From Panaeolus papilionaceus (taxonomy: Eukaryota; Basidiomycota; Agaricomycetes; Agaricales), in NCBI GenBank assembly GCA_015501605.1, contig JADNRZ010000008.1, positions 1,860,001 through 1,924,000 of the forward strand: DNA of 64,000 nucleotides, written 5' to 3'. Below, piece by piece: positions 22,829-34,734 of this stretch; positions within the stretch are counted from its first letter, which is position 1; the number at the start of each line of letters is the position of its first letter. The translations under genes and the position numbers were made by a program. The notes under the pieces were generated by a model. It did not search any database. It saw nothing but the letters and a program-made list of their open reading frames with translations, and had not been told where the DNA came from.

Positions 22829-25800
22829 TGAACCAATAAACGGTTGTATTCTGTTACGTTTTTGGTAGATTCGTGGATAGAGCTTATTAGAGCAAGCAAT
22901 TTGTACATTATTTATACCCTATAGACATCGAATACGATAATTCGAGCACACGACATTCAATCATATAAAACGAAGGGGCACTGCCATGCGGCAATAACGA
23001 CGGAGTTAGGCTAAGCGTCTGGAAATAGCATTGAGATTACCTTAGACATCTCGACGTGGGGTATGAACATGTACATGATTCTGTGTTGTATTTCTCAGTC
23101 ACAGTTTGCTCACAGCAAGGCAAGCCACCCTACTTACTTACAGGTGTATAATTAATTATCATTCGCTTATTCGGCTCAACTAGTCGAGCTGATTCGAGTC
23201 GCGAGTAGATAAGAAAGAGATAAAATTCACATATCAGTCAAGGTGGAGCTGAAGCATCGTCGACGTCGAGTACTAGTAGGGCTGAGATGAAACAGAAATA
23301 AGTCAAGAAAGAGAAAGTTCAGGGAGATCAGCTTGACCACGGTTCATGTAAGTATGAAGGAAGCCTCGAGGCGGAACGCTGACATTGCATTTGACGGAAA
23401 AGAGGATGGATATAGCGGTTGATCCATCTTCATCAGTTGTGGTCGGTTGCGCATTTACGAATTATGCAGCCCCAATCACACAGGGGTTCACGACGAATTT
23501 TCCGTAAACTATCCCTGCTCATTCGCATTCTCATTCCAATTGTATGGAACACACACTCTCTCTAAGCTCATCCTTCAAACCTAAACTCAATTCCGCACAT
23601 CTCATTCATGAATCGCGCCCTCTTGCTTTCTTCCACAAAACAAATACGCTCATCTCTCACCCAAACCCAAACTTGCCTTCCATTTCATCCCGTGTTGATC
23701 TCGAGTGCGACCCATCGTACGCATACAGAGGAGCTGAACCCATCCCGGACCCCTCGGTTGCGTTCCCCGTTTTTAATCAAGTGGAGTATTTTTTAATTAA
23801 GCGTGACTTAAGGTTTGCGTTCCGTTGAGGGAAATCTCGTAAGGCGTGCCAAGTCGTGCTTGTTTCGAGCGGACAGTCAATTATCGTTCGTTGATTCGAT
23901 TCGATTTGACACTGACATTTGCACTGGGTGCATACTTACAGAGCCGGTTGACAATGACAATGAATGGCATTGCGGATGACAGATGTGTTGTGATGCTTTC
24001 AATTTTTGCTGTATGCTTTTAATGAGGGGTGATGCCTTTCAGATGTCATGTCGATGTCGAGGGTGGGAATGAAATTATTTGCTTTCTGAGGATGACGTTG
24101 ACGCTCACCTCGTTTGGCGGTCCATGTAGGCGTGAAGATTTGGTTTTCGAGCGCATTGTTGAATGACTCATGGGAATTTGTATTGCGTTTGCTGTGTGTG
24201 CTGTTAAGTCTCCTTGGAAAGCGTGGTTCGATTTCGTGCCCATGACTCCTTAATCGGATTGTACGAACGCCCACAATCATGCTCTCGACAGCTTCTAGTT
24301 CGATTCACCAACCCCCCTTTGCTTGTGTTTGAAGGACGTACAGCACATAGGCTGTATATTACATTGTGTATGCACACGAGCACACGAGCTCGAAACTATA
24401 AACATCCATGCACACTATGTATATCCTCACTGTCCATCACGGAACTAGACACGAACAGCTCAGCTGCTGTTGTCCGATGTCAACTATCCAGCGTTTATTT
24501 TAGCGCAGCAAGCAAGGCAGGTAAATTTAGCGATGACGTCGTGGTCGATGCTCAGTGATTGATTAAAGCCTGGACTTACAGTCGTTTGCGCGTACTTATG
24601 AGCTACAGACGCGTCGCGTAAATAAGGTTACACAGGGGATGGACCCTTGTGATACCTGGATGGAATTATGGACGGGGCGGTGTTCACTACACCTGCGCAG
24701 CTGCGCCGGTTCTGAAGGTGGCTGCTGTGCATGATGGTGGTGTGTATGTAGTGGTGGTTAATTTGTACTTGTATTAAATTGGGAGGGGAATTGTGGTGGG
24801 TGGTGATGCTGTTCGACAATTCGAGTGAGGGGTGGTGATCAGCGTGCGCGGTGATGAAACGCCACACCACATAATGAAATTTTTAGTGCTAAGCAAACCT
24901 CAGAGCTGGAGGTCGGGTGAGGTCTAATGTGGTTTAATGAGTCGGAACGAGGGGCATGAAAGGCATGAAACGATAACATCGTGAAATTGAGAATAAAGAT
25001 AAAATAACATACACGGTGACAATTCAATGTGGCCCTAAAAGGACAAAGACAAGACCATATATGGGTATATTCGAAATTGAGATCATTACATCGGCGTGCT
25101 GGAATTCGCCGGTTCGTTGATTCGATTTGATTCTGGGGTTGTTTTTGGGATGAAAGAGGGAATGAATGGGGGTGCGAATGCGAGCTGGTTTGATGTCATG
25201 TGGGAGTCGTATTGAGTCCGGGTGGACAGGAACACTGCAAAAGTGAGTGGGTGAGTGAGGTGGAAAGGGGAACGGTGATTCAAACCCATTTGAATTGATG
25301 AATTGATTCACCGTTCTCACACAGAAGCAGTTGTAGGCGAACCGAACCTGACAACTGCAACCCCCCCCCTCCCCACGCAACCACTGCCAATTGAACCCAT
25401 CAACCCAAGGCGTAGTCTTTCTCCTTACATTACTTTTACAACCAACCAACACTTGCTTTTCTTACTTTACCTTACCTGCTCTTTCTCCCCTCTCCCGCCG
25501 CTTTCTTCTATCACTCCTCCCTTCAACTGATATCGCGCCTACGAGACTGCGAGTCTAGGACCAAGGCGTCGTTGTGATTTGGATCAGTCTTGATTGAGCG
25601 TTATACTTTGCTTTGTTGACGAAGAAAGAAAGAAGAAACAACGAGGAACGAAGGAGACATTTGAGGATTGGATACATACGGGATAGGTGCTGGAGACATA
25701 CCGTACCATACCATAGGCATCGAGGACTCAACATCACCACCGCCGCCGCCGCCGTCATTATCGCAACCCACCTCCCACTACCACACCACACCACACCTAT

Positions 25801-25912
25801 ATCGCAACCTGGTTGACTAGGCTGCGACATTCACGCCATTGCACCCCCTTTACTACATTAATACCACACCGATACCACCACCACCACCACCGATACCAAC
25901 AGCAACACCAAG
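22829..25912. other. Intergenic between lyase copy 2 and the G-alpha gene
   Basis: I find no gene in 3.1 kb. The last 600 bp before the G-alpha start is pyrimidine-rich and contains a CCG run (about 25738-25755) and a CCA run (about 25876-25890), so it probably includes a long 5' untranslated leader. Open frames here are short and of low-complexity composition. Confidence 0.5.
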
Positions 25913-28700
25913 ATGGGCGGTTGCGTATCAACGGCAGATCGAGCGGGCAAGGACCGCTCTGATTTGATAGACCGACAGCTGGAAGATGATTCGAAGAGGT
26001 TTAAGAGGGAGTGTAAGATTTTGTTGTTGGGTAAGTCGAGGTTTTTTTTATGTTTGTGGATTTTGGGATTTTCTTTGTGAAAGAGAGTGGGTGTGTGGGG
26101 TGGTTGGGTAGCCACGTTCACTGGTTGCCTTTCATGCTCCATACTCTCCTTTCGACCTCTCACATCCTCCATTCCATTCTCCTCTCTTTTGACTCTTTCT
26201 CCATCTTAAATATTAGAAAGCAATGCTAACTCCCACCCGCAGGATCTGGCGAGTCAGGCAAAAGCACCATCGTGAAGCAGATGAAGATCATCCATCAGGA
26301 CGGGTTCTCAGATTCCGAGCTGGCAGAGTACAGACCGGTGGTGTACAAGAACGTGCTGGACTCGGCGCAGCAGGTCGTGCTGCATATGAGGAAGATTGGG
26401 CTGGATTGTGTGGAGTATTCGAACAGGGTGCGTTGAATTCCTTGCCTTTGTTGTCTGCATTTGCTCTTTCTTTATTTTTCATTTTTGGTTGTATGACGAT
26501 GATGATGCTGACGCTCATTACCAGGCCCTCGTCGACAAAATCATCGAATTCCAACTGGACACTAAAGCGACGCCGTATTTCCCGACAGAAATCGCAGAGG
26601 CGATACATCAGATATGGAAAGACCCGATTATACCAAAGATTATGGACGAGCATTCGTCGGATTTTTATCTTATGGATTCGGCGGGGTAGTGAGTAGCAGT
26701 TTCTTCCCTTTCATCGCCTCAAGCGCATATACTCACCACGATTCACCTCACAGCTTCTTCAACGAAGTCCTAAGAATAGGCTCACCTGGCTATCTACCCA
26801 ACGAGACGGACGTGCTGAGAGCGAGACAGAAGAGTGTGGGCATCACGGAGACGAGGTTTACGATGGGACAGTTGTCGTGCGTGTATATTTTCTTGCCCTC
26901 TTGCCCATGTTTTGCTTGTCGTTTATTTTTCTTCCTTTTCCCTCCGTTGCTTGTCTTCCTTCCTTGCATCTCCCCATCCTTTTTTTTTTTGTTTTGAATA
27001 TTTTGAATTTGGCGCATATATGCGCCTTAGGAGTGTCATGTCATGTATCACGAAGTTGGGATATATCCCCCGTCTCCTCTCATGATACGACCCCATTCCA
27101 TTAATACCCTCCTTTCTTTCCTTATCAATGGGAAGGGGACATATTTATTCCACCCACCTAGTCTATTATTAACCGTCTACGGTTAGCTCTCCTTCGCGAG
27201 AGGGTTCTCACAGAAACTCGCGCGTAGTCGTGATTTTCGCGGGGGTTTGGTTCTTTATGCTCATTCTTGCGTTGATGGTTGGATGTTTGGGTATATATGT
27301 TTTTGGAGATGGGCTTCGTATTGTGTTATTTTTTTCTTTCTTATTTTCCTTTAATTTTGTTCCAATTTTATTCTTAATTATCTTTTATTTCTGTCTCTGC
27401 CCTTCTTCTTGCCTCCTGCCTCCTGTCTCTATTTTCATCCTACCTCCCTCTTTCTTCTCTTCTTTGTTGCGCCCTCCTCTTCTATATTTGTTTTCATCCC
27501 CCTACATCTTATGTTCTCACCCTCCACCGTGACCTATCAACACTCCCTCTGTCTGATGGGAAGTGCCCTTTGTGGTTTCCATATTTGGGTCGTGTTGTGT
27601 TGAGCCCATTTCATGACGCATGACACGAGCGCATGAACAGCACAGGGCCGGGGTGTTGATTGAATTGGCTTGGGCCAGTCTGTTGATGAGTATGGAGATG
27701 GGGATGGGGAGCGTTGTTGTGGGCGTTGCTAGATGCATTGCCTTGCTTTGCGTTGTGTGGTCAGAGGGGCTGTGGATCGTAAATGGTGAGGCGGCGGTGT
27801 GCCTGGTGTTGGAGTTGGCAGTTGGCAGTTGAGGTCTGAGTGGTTTGGTTGGAGGCGGAGAGGATGGAGTTTGATTTTTCTGATCGTTTATTCTCATTTT
27901 TCTTTCTTTTATCTTTATTCCTATCTTGGTTCCTCTTTTTTCAACTTTACACTTTCTCGTCTTCGTCTTCACATGCTCGCTAATGAATGATACTAACCCC
28001 ATGTTTTTCTTAATTCAGAATACACATGTTCGACGTGGGCGGTCAACGTTCGGAACGCAAAAAGTGGATTCACTGTTTTGAGAGTGTGACGAGTATTATT
28101 TTTTGTACGGCTTTGAGCGAGTATGATCAGGTGCGTTTTTTTATTATTTATCCTCGACCCCGATTGCTGACGCAATAATAAATCCCCCAGGTCCTACTTG
28201 AAGAAAAATCACAAAACCGCATGATCGAGAGTCTGGTTCTGTTTGAGAGTGTGATCAACTCAAGATGGTTTTTGAGGACGAGTATTATATTGTTTTTGAA
28301 CAAGATTGATGTGTTTAAGAGCAAGTTGCCAAAGGTGCGTTCCCTGTTCATTGGCTCATTTCATAAAATGGAAATGGGATTGACGGTGTGTGCGATCACG
28401 ACTAGGTGCCGCTAGAACGACATTTCCCTGAATACACGGGAGGGAGCGATATCAATAAAGCTGCGAAATATATTTTGTGGAAGTTTATGCAGGCGAATAG
28501 GGCGCGGTTGAGTGTTTATCCACAGTGAGTGTTCCTTTCCTGTGCTTCGTTATCATCACATGCAATGAGACTGACACCGTTACACCTATTGAATTACTAG
28601 TTTAACGCAAGCTACGGACACGACGAATATTCGACTCGTCTTTGCTGCGGTGAAAGAGACGATATTGCAGAATGCCCTCAAGGACAGTGGGATTTTGTAG
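25913..28700 (+). CDS. Heterotrimeric G-protein alpha subunit
   Basis: Eight exons give 354 residues, the usual length: 25913..26030, 26243..26427, 26525..26688, 26754..26876, 28019..28130, 28191..28334, 28406..28524, 28601..28700. The N-terminus MGGC fits myristoylation of Gly2 and palmitoylation of Cys4, so it should act at the plasma membrane. The P-loop is GSGESGKST (40-48). The switch I arginine is in RARQKSVG, switch II is [12 protein letters not shown] (catalytic Gln206), the base-specificity motif is NKID, and the TCAT-equivalent is TQATDT. The end KDSGIL resembles the cAMP-pathway class of basidiomycete alpha subunits; I rate that subclass as likely, not certain. It would relay signals from seven-helix receptors, possibly nutrient or pheromone receptors. 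The fourth intron is 1142 bp against about 55-212 bp for the others. Confidence 0.96.
26877..28018 (+). other. 1142-bp intron of the G-alpha gene
   Basis: The donor GTGCGTG splits a Ser codon (LSIHMFD). The acceptor is TTAATTCAG, with a branch-like TACTAAC at about 27991-27997. The interior is strongly T- and CT-rich on the plus strand. It holds no frame with recognisable protein character and no inverted terminal repeats that I could find. Confidence 0.8.
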
Positions 28701-31700
28701 GAGCCGGCTAGGATGGGTTTTGTGTCTTTGGTTTCGCCCGTGTTCGACTTGTGCTCGACTATTACCCCGACTCAACGCTACTACTTTCGCCGTCGTCGTT
28801 TGACATCATCAGCCACCCTGCCTGCACCTCGTCATACCACCATACTAACGGTGCCGGCGACGAGGCGAGGACCACACTCACTCACTCGCTTGCTTGCTCT
28901 CTTTGGAATCATCTATCCATCCATCCACTCGCTCCCTCTCCCTCTCTCTTTCGTTCGTTCGTTCATTCGCTACGGACTCTTGCTGTGACATGTCATTGCT
29001 CTTCCTTTCGTCCTTTGTCTCCTCTCTCTCGCTCACCTCATCACTATCTCGCACACTTTCTCTCTCACCCTCTCCCGCTCGTTCCCTGACACCTCGTCTC
29101 TTATTCTTATCTCCTCTCGCTCTTTGACGAGCTGACCGCCTTTCACATCTCAAATCCGACTTACTATGCCCCGCTGTCATACTTGGTCTTTTAACTATCT
29201 ATCTTACTTACGACCATACGATATTGATGACTTCCCTTTGCTTTTTCTTCTTTTTTTTTTGAGCTTTACTTTTACCTTTGTCGCTTGTGCGTTGTATGTG
29301 CTATGATGTGGTGCTTTCTATTTCTTTTCTTTTCTTTTCTTTTGGATTTAGATTTGGGATTGGCGTCGTTGTTGGGATTTTTGGTGTTGTTGTTTTTTTT
29401 TTGGGAGGCATGGTGGTAGGGTGTGGTGTTAGTTTTGGTGAGTATTGCTCTCTTCGTCTATTTTTTTGTTCTTTTTTTTGGACGCTTTGTCTTTATCGTT
29501 TCGTATTTGGGGTGCGACGATCATCAACACTACTGCATGATGTCGCAGCTTGGCTGGCTGACTGGCACATCCATGCGGTGGACACTGAAGCGTGTTTCCC
29601 CGCTTTGCATTTATGCTATGCGATGCGGTACATTTCTATGTTTATGCTCGAGTCATGCGGTGGAGGTTTATTTTTTCTTTCTATTCAATTCGCCCTGTCT
29701 TTGGATATTTTTATTTCATGATTCTTTTATTTTATTTCTGCTCGTTGCATTTAAATGTTTTTCACTTGCTTGTCGCATTCATACACTTTTTTCACTCGCT
29801 CGTTGGGATGACGTTGGTTATTTTTTGGGACTCGGAAGGAGCGTATCCGATGATTAGCCTTCCTCTTCTTTTTTTTTCTCACTTTTGGTATCGGTGTAGT
29901 TTGGGATGGTCGTTGACTTGCCTTTATTTTTTTTGTTAGGTCTGTGCGGGTGTGGTTGTGGAGGATGACTATCAGCTACCAACTTTATCTCTCAATGACG
30001 ACGGACACGACGACGACAAGCGGCGGTTGCAGATGACGTTGCGACAGTTTTTGGCTCTTGGGAAAGGATTAGAGTTGCGGTTGTGGTGGGATTGAGTTGT
30101 TTGAATTGAACTGGGATGGGGTGGTGGGAGATGGGAATGGAAATGGGAGTTCGGGGTTATCGTCGCGTTGTTGGGTACAGCGGCCACCCTCTCTTTTCGA
30201 CAATGACGCCGCGGGCTGTCTCCTCGTTGACAGAGTTTCCCCGATATTCTTCGGGGATTCGCTATTGCCTGCGATATCTTTGGGTTCCCGCATACCGACC
30301 CACACCCCCTGCCAGTCGCTGCTATTTTTTCGGCACCCCCAGCCAAGGTCTCATGCTGTCTCCTGCGCCATGTCAGCTCGCCATCAGTTCCCTGCTCTTT
30401 GTCGCATGCGTCATCAGCTCAATATCCTCGCGGTATCGCACAGTCGCCCTCCTGCCGATATCACGCCCTTGTTCTGCCAGCAAATATATCTCGCTCCCGA
30501 CTTTCAAGGAGACGTTGCACTACCCGATTGTGGATGTGGATGATATGATATGATATCTTGTCATCTGTCTGAATCAGCACGGAATAGACTCACTCGTATG
30601 GGCATTGGAGCCGGTTTTGACAAGACGACCGAGATAATTCATCCGACTCCCGAATGACATGGGTTTTCATACGACATGACATCGTTCTGGATCATTCGAC
30701 TCGGGCACCCACCATCCTCCCTTTTTTTTTCGTCGTCCCACCATGGGTCTCTGATCTTTGAATTGGGGTGTCAAGATGGCTAGTGTATTTTGGTCGAGAC
30801 TTCCTTTTTTCTCCCCTTGTATTGCGACCTGTCGAATTCGGCCAACCCCCTCGTCTGTCTCGCTCTCACCTCAGTCTCGGCATCTTACACACTCTCATAT
30901 GTCGTTTTCTTATTACCCCCGATGATACGAACTGGACCAGTTTGATTTATCCCTCTCATGATCATGATCATTCCCATCACCAAAGCATGTCACCCCCCTC
31001 TCCCCCTCGTTTTCCTTTTGCACTCTCCCTGCCAGATGTCCATTTGATTCCGCTTAGGAGTCGGCCCTGAAATGGCTTAATTTTGGGCTGGGATGGGTCG
31101 GTGGCGATCGTCCTTCGCCAATGCCGAGTGGGATGTCAATATGGAAGACGAGTGCGCAGTTTTTTACGAGGTTGGACAGACACGGAGTTGATTCAGGATT
31201 GCGGTGCGGTGCGGTTTCTTGCGCTGTGCAGCAGCATGTATTGGAGGTTTCTTCCCGTGCCACCATTGACCTTTTTTTGATCAACTCGACGTGTGGGTGG
31301 TGTACCTGTGGATTTGGACATGGTGGTGGATTGTTCCTTGGGCCTGAAGATCTGGGCTTTGGTGTTCCTATTTCCACTCTGTTTCGACGTGGGTTTTTGG
31401 ATGAGGAGGTGGAGGTGGAGGTGGGTTGGATGCTTTGTATTGAAGGGTTGGGTGAGGTACGATGTTCAGGACGACCTGGTACACTGGACATGGTCTCGAC
31501 TTTCGATGCGGCATTGGTGTGGAGCAGGAAGGGGAGATGGGGTGTAGAATTTGAGATGCTGCCTTTTTTCCGCTATTTTTGTCCTATGTTGTACTTTTTC
31601 TCGCTTGTCGCGTATCCTTCCGTGCTTTCAACGTTTTCTCTCTTTTTTTCAGTCTGGTACTGTTTCTTTCCTTTCATGCTACCTTTGGTTCTTCTCTCCG

Positions 31701-32739
31701 CTATCCTCCTTCTACCTTGGTGCGCGTGTGGCGCTTCCTTTGACAACCATCCCAAATCTAATCATTGACATCAACCTACTTTCACCCTTTTCTCTGCCTC
31801 ATTAGACTTCTGTTTTCTAACCATGTTTGAATGTGTTCTCTCTTATTTTTTTCGTTCATTATCGCTATTACTCTCCTCGCATACATCCCACATCTACGCA
31901 CTGCCTACTCTCTCTATCTACTTCAACTACCACATTTATTTTTACTTTTATCTCCACACCCTCCCTCACACACTCTCGTCTCGTTACCTGTCGACTACTC
32001 GATTTTATTTCTCCGTCTTGTCCATCCTGTCTCAAATCTCTACAATCACAAGTACATACACGCTCCTCATTAGCATAATTCCCTTCTTCATTTCTTTTCC
32101 TTTACTTACCCACAAAAGCGATTTAAATCATGTCGTCGATTGAAAATCTCTTGTACTAGTATCATCATCTGATAACATTTCATTTTTCTCCCATTTCTCA
32201 TTTCTCTGATCTCTTTCGACTATTTTTGTTTTTACAACTCAACTCTCATTGCACTGGTTCTATTCCCTTTGTGTCTTTTACTCGTGTCCTAAATATAATT
32301 GCATTGGTCACCAGATCATGAATTGTGCTTGTACTGAATCTTTGGATGATGGCAGTGACGGTGAACGCTCGAACTCGACTAGTGCAAGGTTTTTCAACAT
32401 ACTTATTCTCGAGTCTTGGAAGACCTGATCGCACGAAGAACCAACGATACTGTCAGCTGTCTGACTTGAAGAAGTCGAAGCCCGAGAAGGGCGCTGTGCC
32501 GCGAATGGAGCTAAGACGGCGTTTGCTCCGTATATTGATACCCTGGCCCCTGTGTATTCATACAACCGCAATTTCGCCTGATAAAGCGTTGATGATGATT
32601 TACTCCGTCTAAATTGCTAGTATGGGCTACAAATACAATTGATGTGATCTATATACATACAACATACATAAGCAAGAGCATATATCGCTGACGAGCGGGA
32701 AATGACAATTGCGGTGAAAAGCGTAAATTATGCTGTCGT
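28701..32739. other. Long pyrimidine-skewed convergent intergenic region
   Basis: Four kilobases separate the 3' ends of the G-alpha gene and the next gene on the minus strand. The plus strand is very rich in T and C (for example CT runs at 28940-29110, TTTCT repeats at 29321-29344, CT tracts at 31600-32110). This opens accidental frames of up to 215 codons (31121-31768) full of Phe, Leu and Ser, which I do not regard as genes. It might hold long untranslated or non-coding transcripts. Confidence 0.5.
29321..29344 (+). repeat. TTTCT microsatellite
   Basis: Four to five tandem TTTCT units occur within the pyrimidine-rich stretch downstream of the G-alpha gene. Confidence 0.8.
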
Positions 32740-33555
32740 TTACTGCCTGGTGCCTTCTGACGGCTTTGCTTTTTGAGGATGAGGAGCAAATCCTTCGAGG
32801 TGGATGGGTGCTGCTTCGTCTAGTGATGTGATGAAGAGTTGTGATATGCGATATTGAGGATTCTCAGGTGTTGCGTTGGTGGGTGATACGATCCTGGCAA
32901 AAGAGGCGACGTAATCAGCATGAGGCGAAAACAGAGCAAAAGTGATCGTGAAATGGGACACGAGATCGTTCAAGTTAGAGCTCAACCTACTTTGCGGAAA
33001 ACGAGTTGTAGTTCAGTCTTTGAGCTGGACCGACGCGGATTCGGATGTGTGAGGAACGAGTGACGACAAAGAAGCCAGCGATGATTCCAGCCTGACATGG
33101 CAGGGTATGACATATCGAAATAAAAGAGAATACAGGAAAGACCGAGGAATAGGAGAATGTCGGGTTGTGAGAAATCATTTGCTCAGTAAGTATGCGGTGT
33201 CAGGGACGAGTGCGGTGCTTACCTCTTTCTCGCCGTTGGTGGGTTGTGGCCCAGGCGATCCCGGAACTTCGATCAATTCTCTCCAGTCTATGGTTGTGCC
33301 AGCAAGGAGGGCATTACCCTCCCACATTTTCTTTGATAGCTCATCCAACGAGACCTGTTCGTGGTTTAGGTACTGCTCTGAGCCAGCTGTGAATGTTTGA
33401 GACAGGAGATTTGAGAGTTGTGAGTCGGGACTGGTGCTAGAGGCTGAGGAGGAAGAAGGGGATGAGGAAGTGTAGAGTGCATCGAAGGTGCTGCGGAACC
33501 ATTTTGCGAGAGGCGTTGTGGGTGAGCTGCCTGTGGGTTCGAGAGTGGATGCCAT
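32740..33555 (-). CDS. Small conserved-type protein, possibly NTF2-like
   Basis: Three exons, complement(32740..32893, 32991..33091, 33223..33555), give 195 residues. The N-terminus (LAKWFRSTFDALY, then a Ser-rich linker) is followed by LSNLLSQTFTAGSEQYLNHEQVSLDELSKKM, a strand GIIAGFFVVTRSSHIRIRV and a second strand block YRISQLFITSLDEAAPIHL. Helices followed by long antiparallel strands with a charged, polar pocket suggest an NTF2/SnoaL-like cone fold; this is inference only, and I do not recognise a named family. The reading frame stays open upstream to an ATG at 34044, adding a hydrophobic segment (AVLVIALVAIFSHSIY). I chose the inner start because the extra part is low in conservation-like features. 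No partner genes are evident. Confidence 0.7.
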
Positions 33556-34734
33556 GATGATGTTGTCGTGTTTCGTGTCGGGACCAACACAAGTTTCACC
33601 GTAATTCGATTGTGCAGGTGGTCTAGAACTCGTAGCAAGAGTGCTGCGGGTGTCTCCTTCTTCTGTAAAGGTGGTGGTGGTATGAGCACAAGTAATTAGG
33701 TGGGAGCAAAAGGCTAAAGAGTGGAGCTCCGCACTCTCGGCCGCACCGTCAGGCGGAATCGGACTACTGCTACTCGTGCCACTGGGACTATCGCCTGCGC
33801 CAGTGATCGTACTGGCTGGACACAAGGCTACCTGCCAATAGAGTCTCAGGTCTTTAAAAAGATTGTCAGATAGTGGCGAGAAAGCGAAACGGAAGCTGCG
33901 TTCCACGGCTTTGGTTAGCGTGTCGCTCTGCCAATGGTAGACATCCGATAGCCGATAGATAGAGTGGCTAAAAATAGCCACCAGTGCGATGACCAGGACG
34001 GCTTTGAATGCTAGGCCAGGAGAATAAGCTAGTAGAGGAGGCATGCCATTATACAGTGTCGGTGTGGTAGGTGTTGACAGTGGTGGTCAGGTTGAAACCA
34101 CTGTACCACTGTCGGTTGGTGATGTCACGCTTGTGCCTCTTAGACGATCTTAAGTGTCAGGGTCTTGCTGACAGCCCTCGATTTAGCGAGACGCTTGAGG
34201 GAAAAGTCTCCGGATTGGACAAGCAACATGTTTGTGCAGTGATTGGTCGCAGTACATCGTGTCTACCAACCAGCATGCAGAATTAACACCCCATGAGGGA
34301 CCTGAGTGTCATATAATTGATTCCAAACGGGGCTCCTATGGCGATCGGTGTCGTCGATATAGTTGAATTAACCTCAGAGACATATACTATTTCTGATCGT
34401 AAGCGTGCCTAAATTTGAAGCTAAGGGTTCACAAGTGCGACTCAACGGGACAACGTAGAGAGCCCTGTGTTGTTGACCTCTAAGCGAGATATGCAATGAG
34501 TACAGGCATCACATGCCATCGGTGCGCAAGGAATGCCATCGTAAGAATGTAGAGCTCAGGTCTCCCGCCCAATGTGACAAAAATATGTCGTTTCAGTATT
34601 ACTGAGGACATTCGGATAACAAGACACGGATGGTACACAAGGGTGTATAAAATCAGAGCTCGAATTATCATCTTCATCCTCCAGTTCTTTCCATCTTCAG
34701 CTTTCTACCTCATACTTCTCATTTTTTCTTCAAA
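33556..34734. other. Upstream region shared by two divergent genes
   Basis: The left 490 bp is an in-frame open extension of the minus-strand gene, either a 5' leader or a longer N-terminus with one membrane helix. The right part is the promoter of lyase copy 3. It contains GAGGGACCTGAGTG at 34295-34308, which recurs with one extra G upstream of copy 4, and a TATA-like box at 34646. Confidence 0.5.
34646..34652 (+). promoter_or_regulatory. TATA-like box of lyase copy 3
   Basis: TATAAAA lies about 85 bp upstream of the start codon at 34735, followed by a CT-rich leader. The position is appropriate for a core promoter. Confidence 0.5.

Noticed and set aside
31121..31768. 215-codon open frame on the plus strand
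   Set aside because: Its composition follows the pyrimidine skew (Phe, Leu, Ser, Cys), overlapping frames are equally open, and no domain is recognisable.
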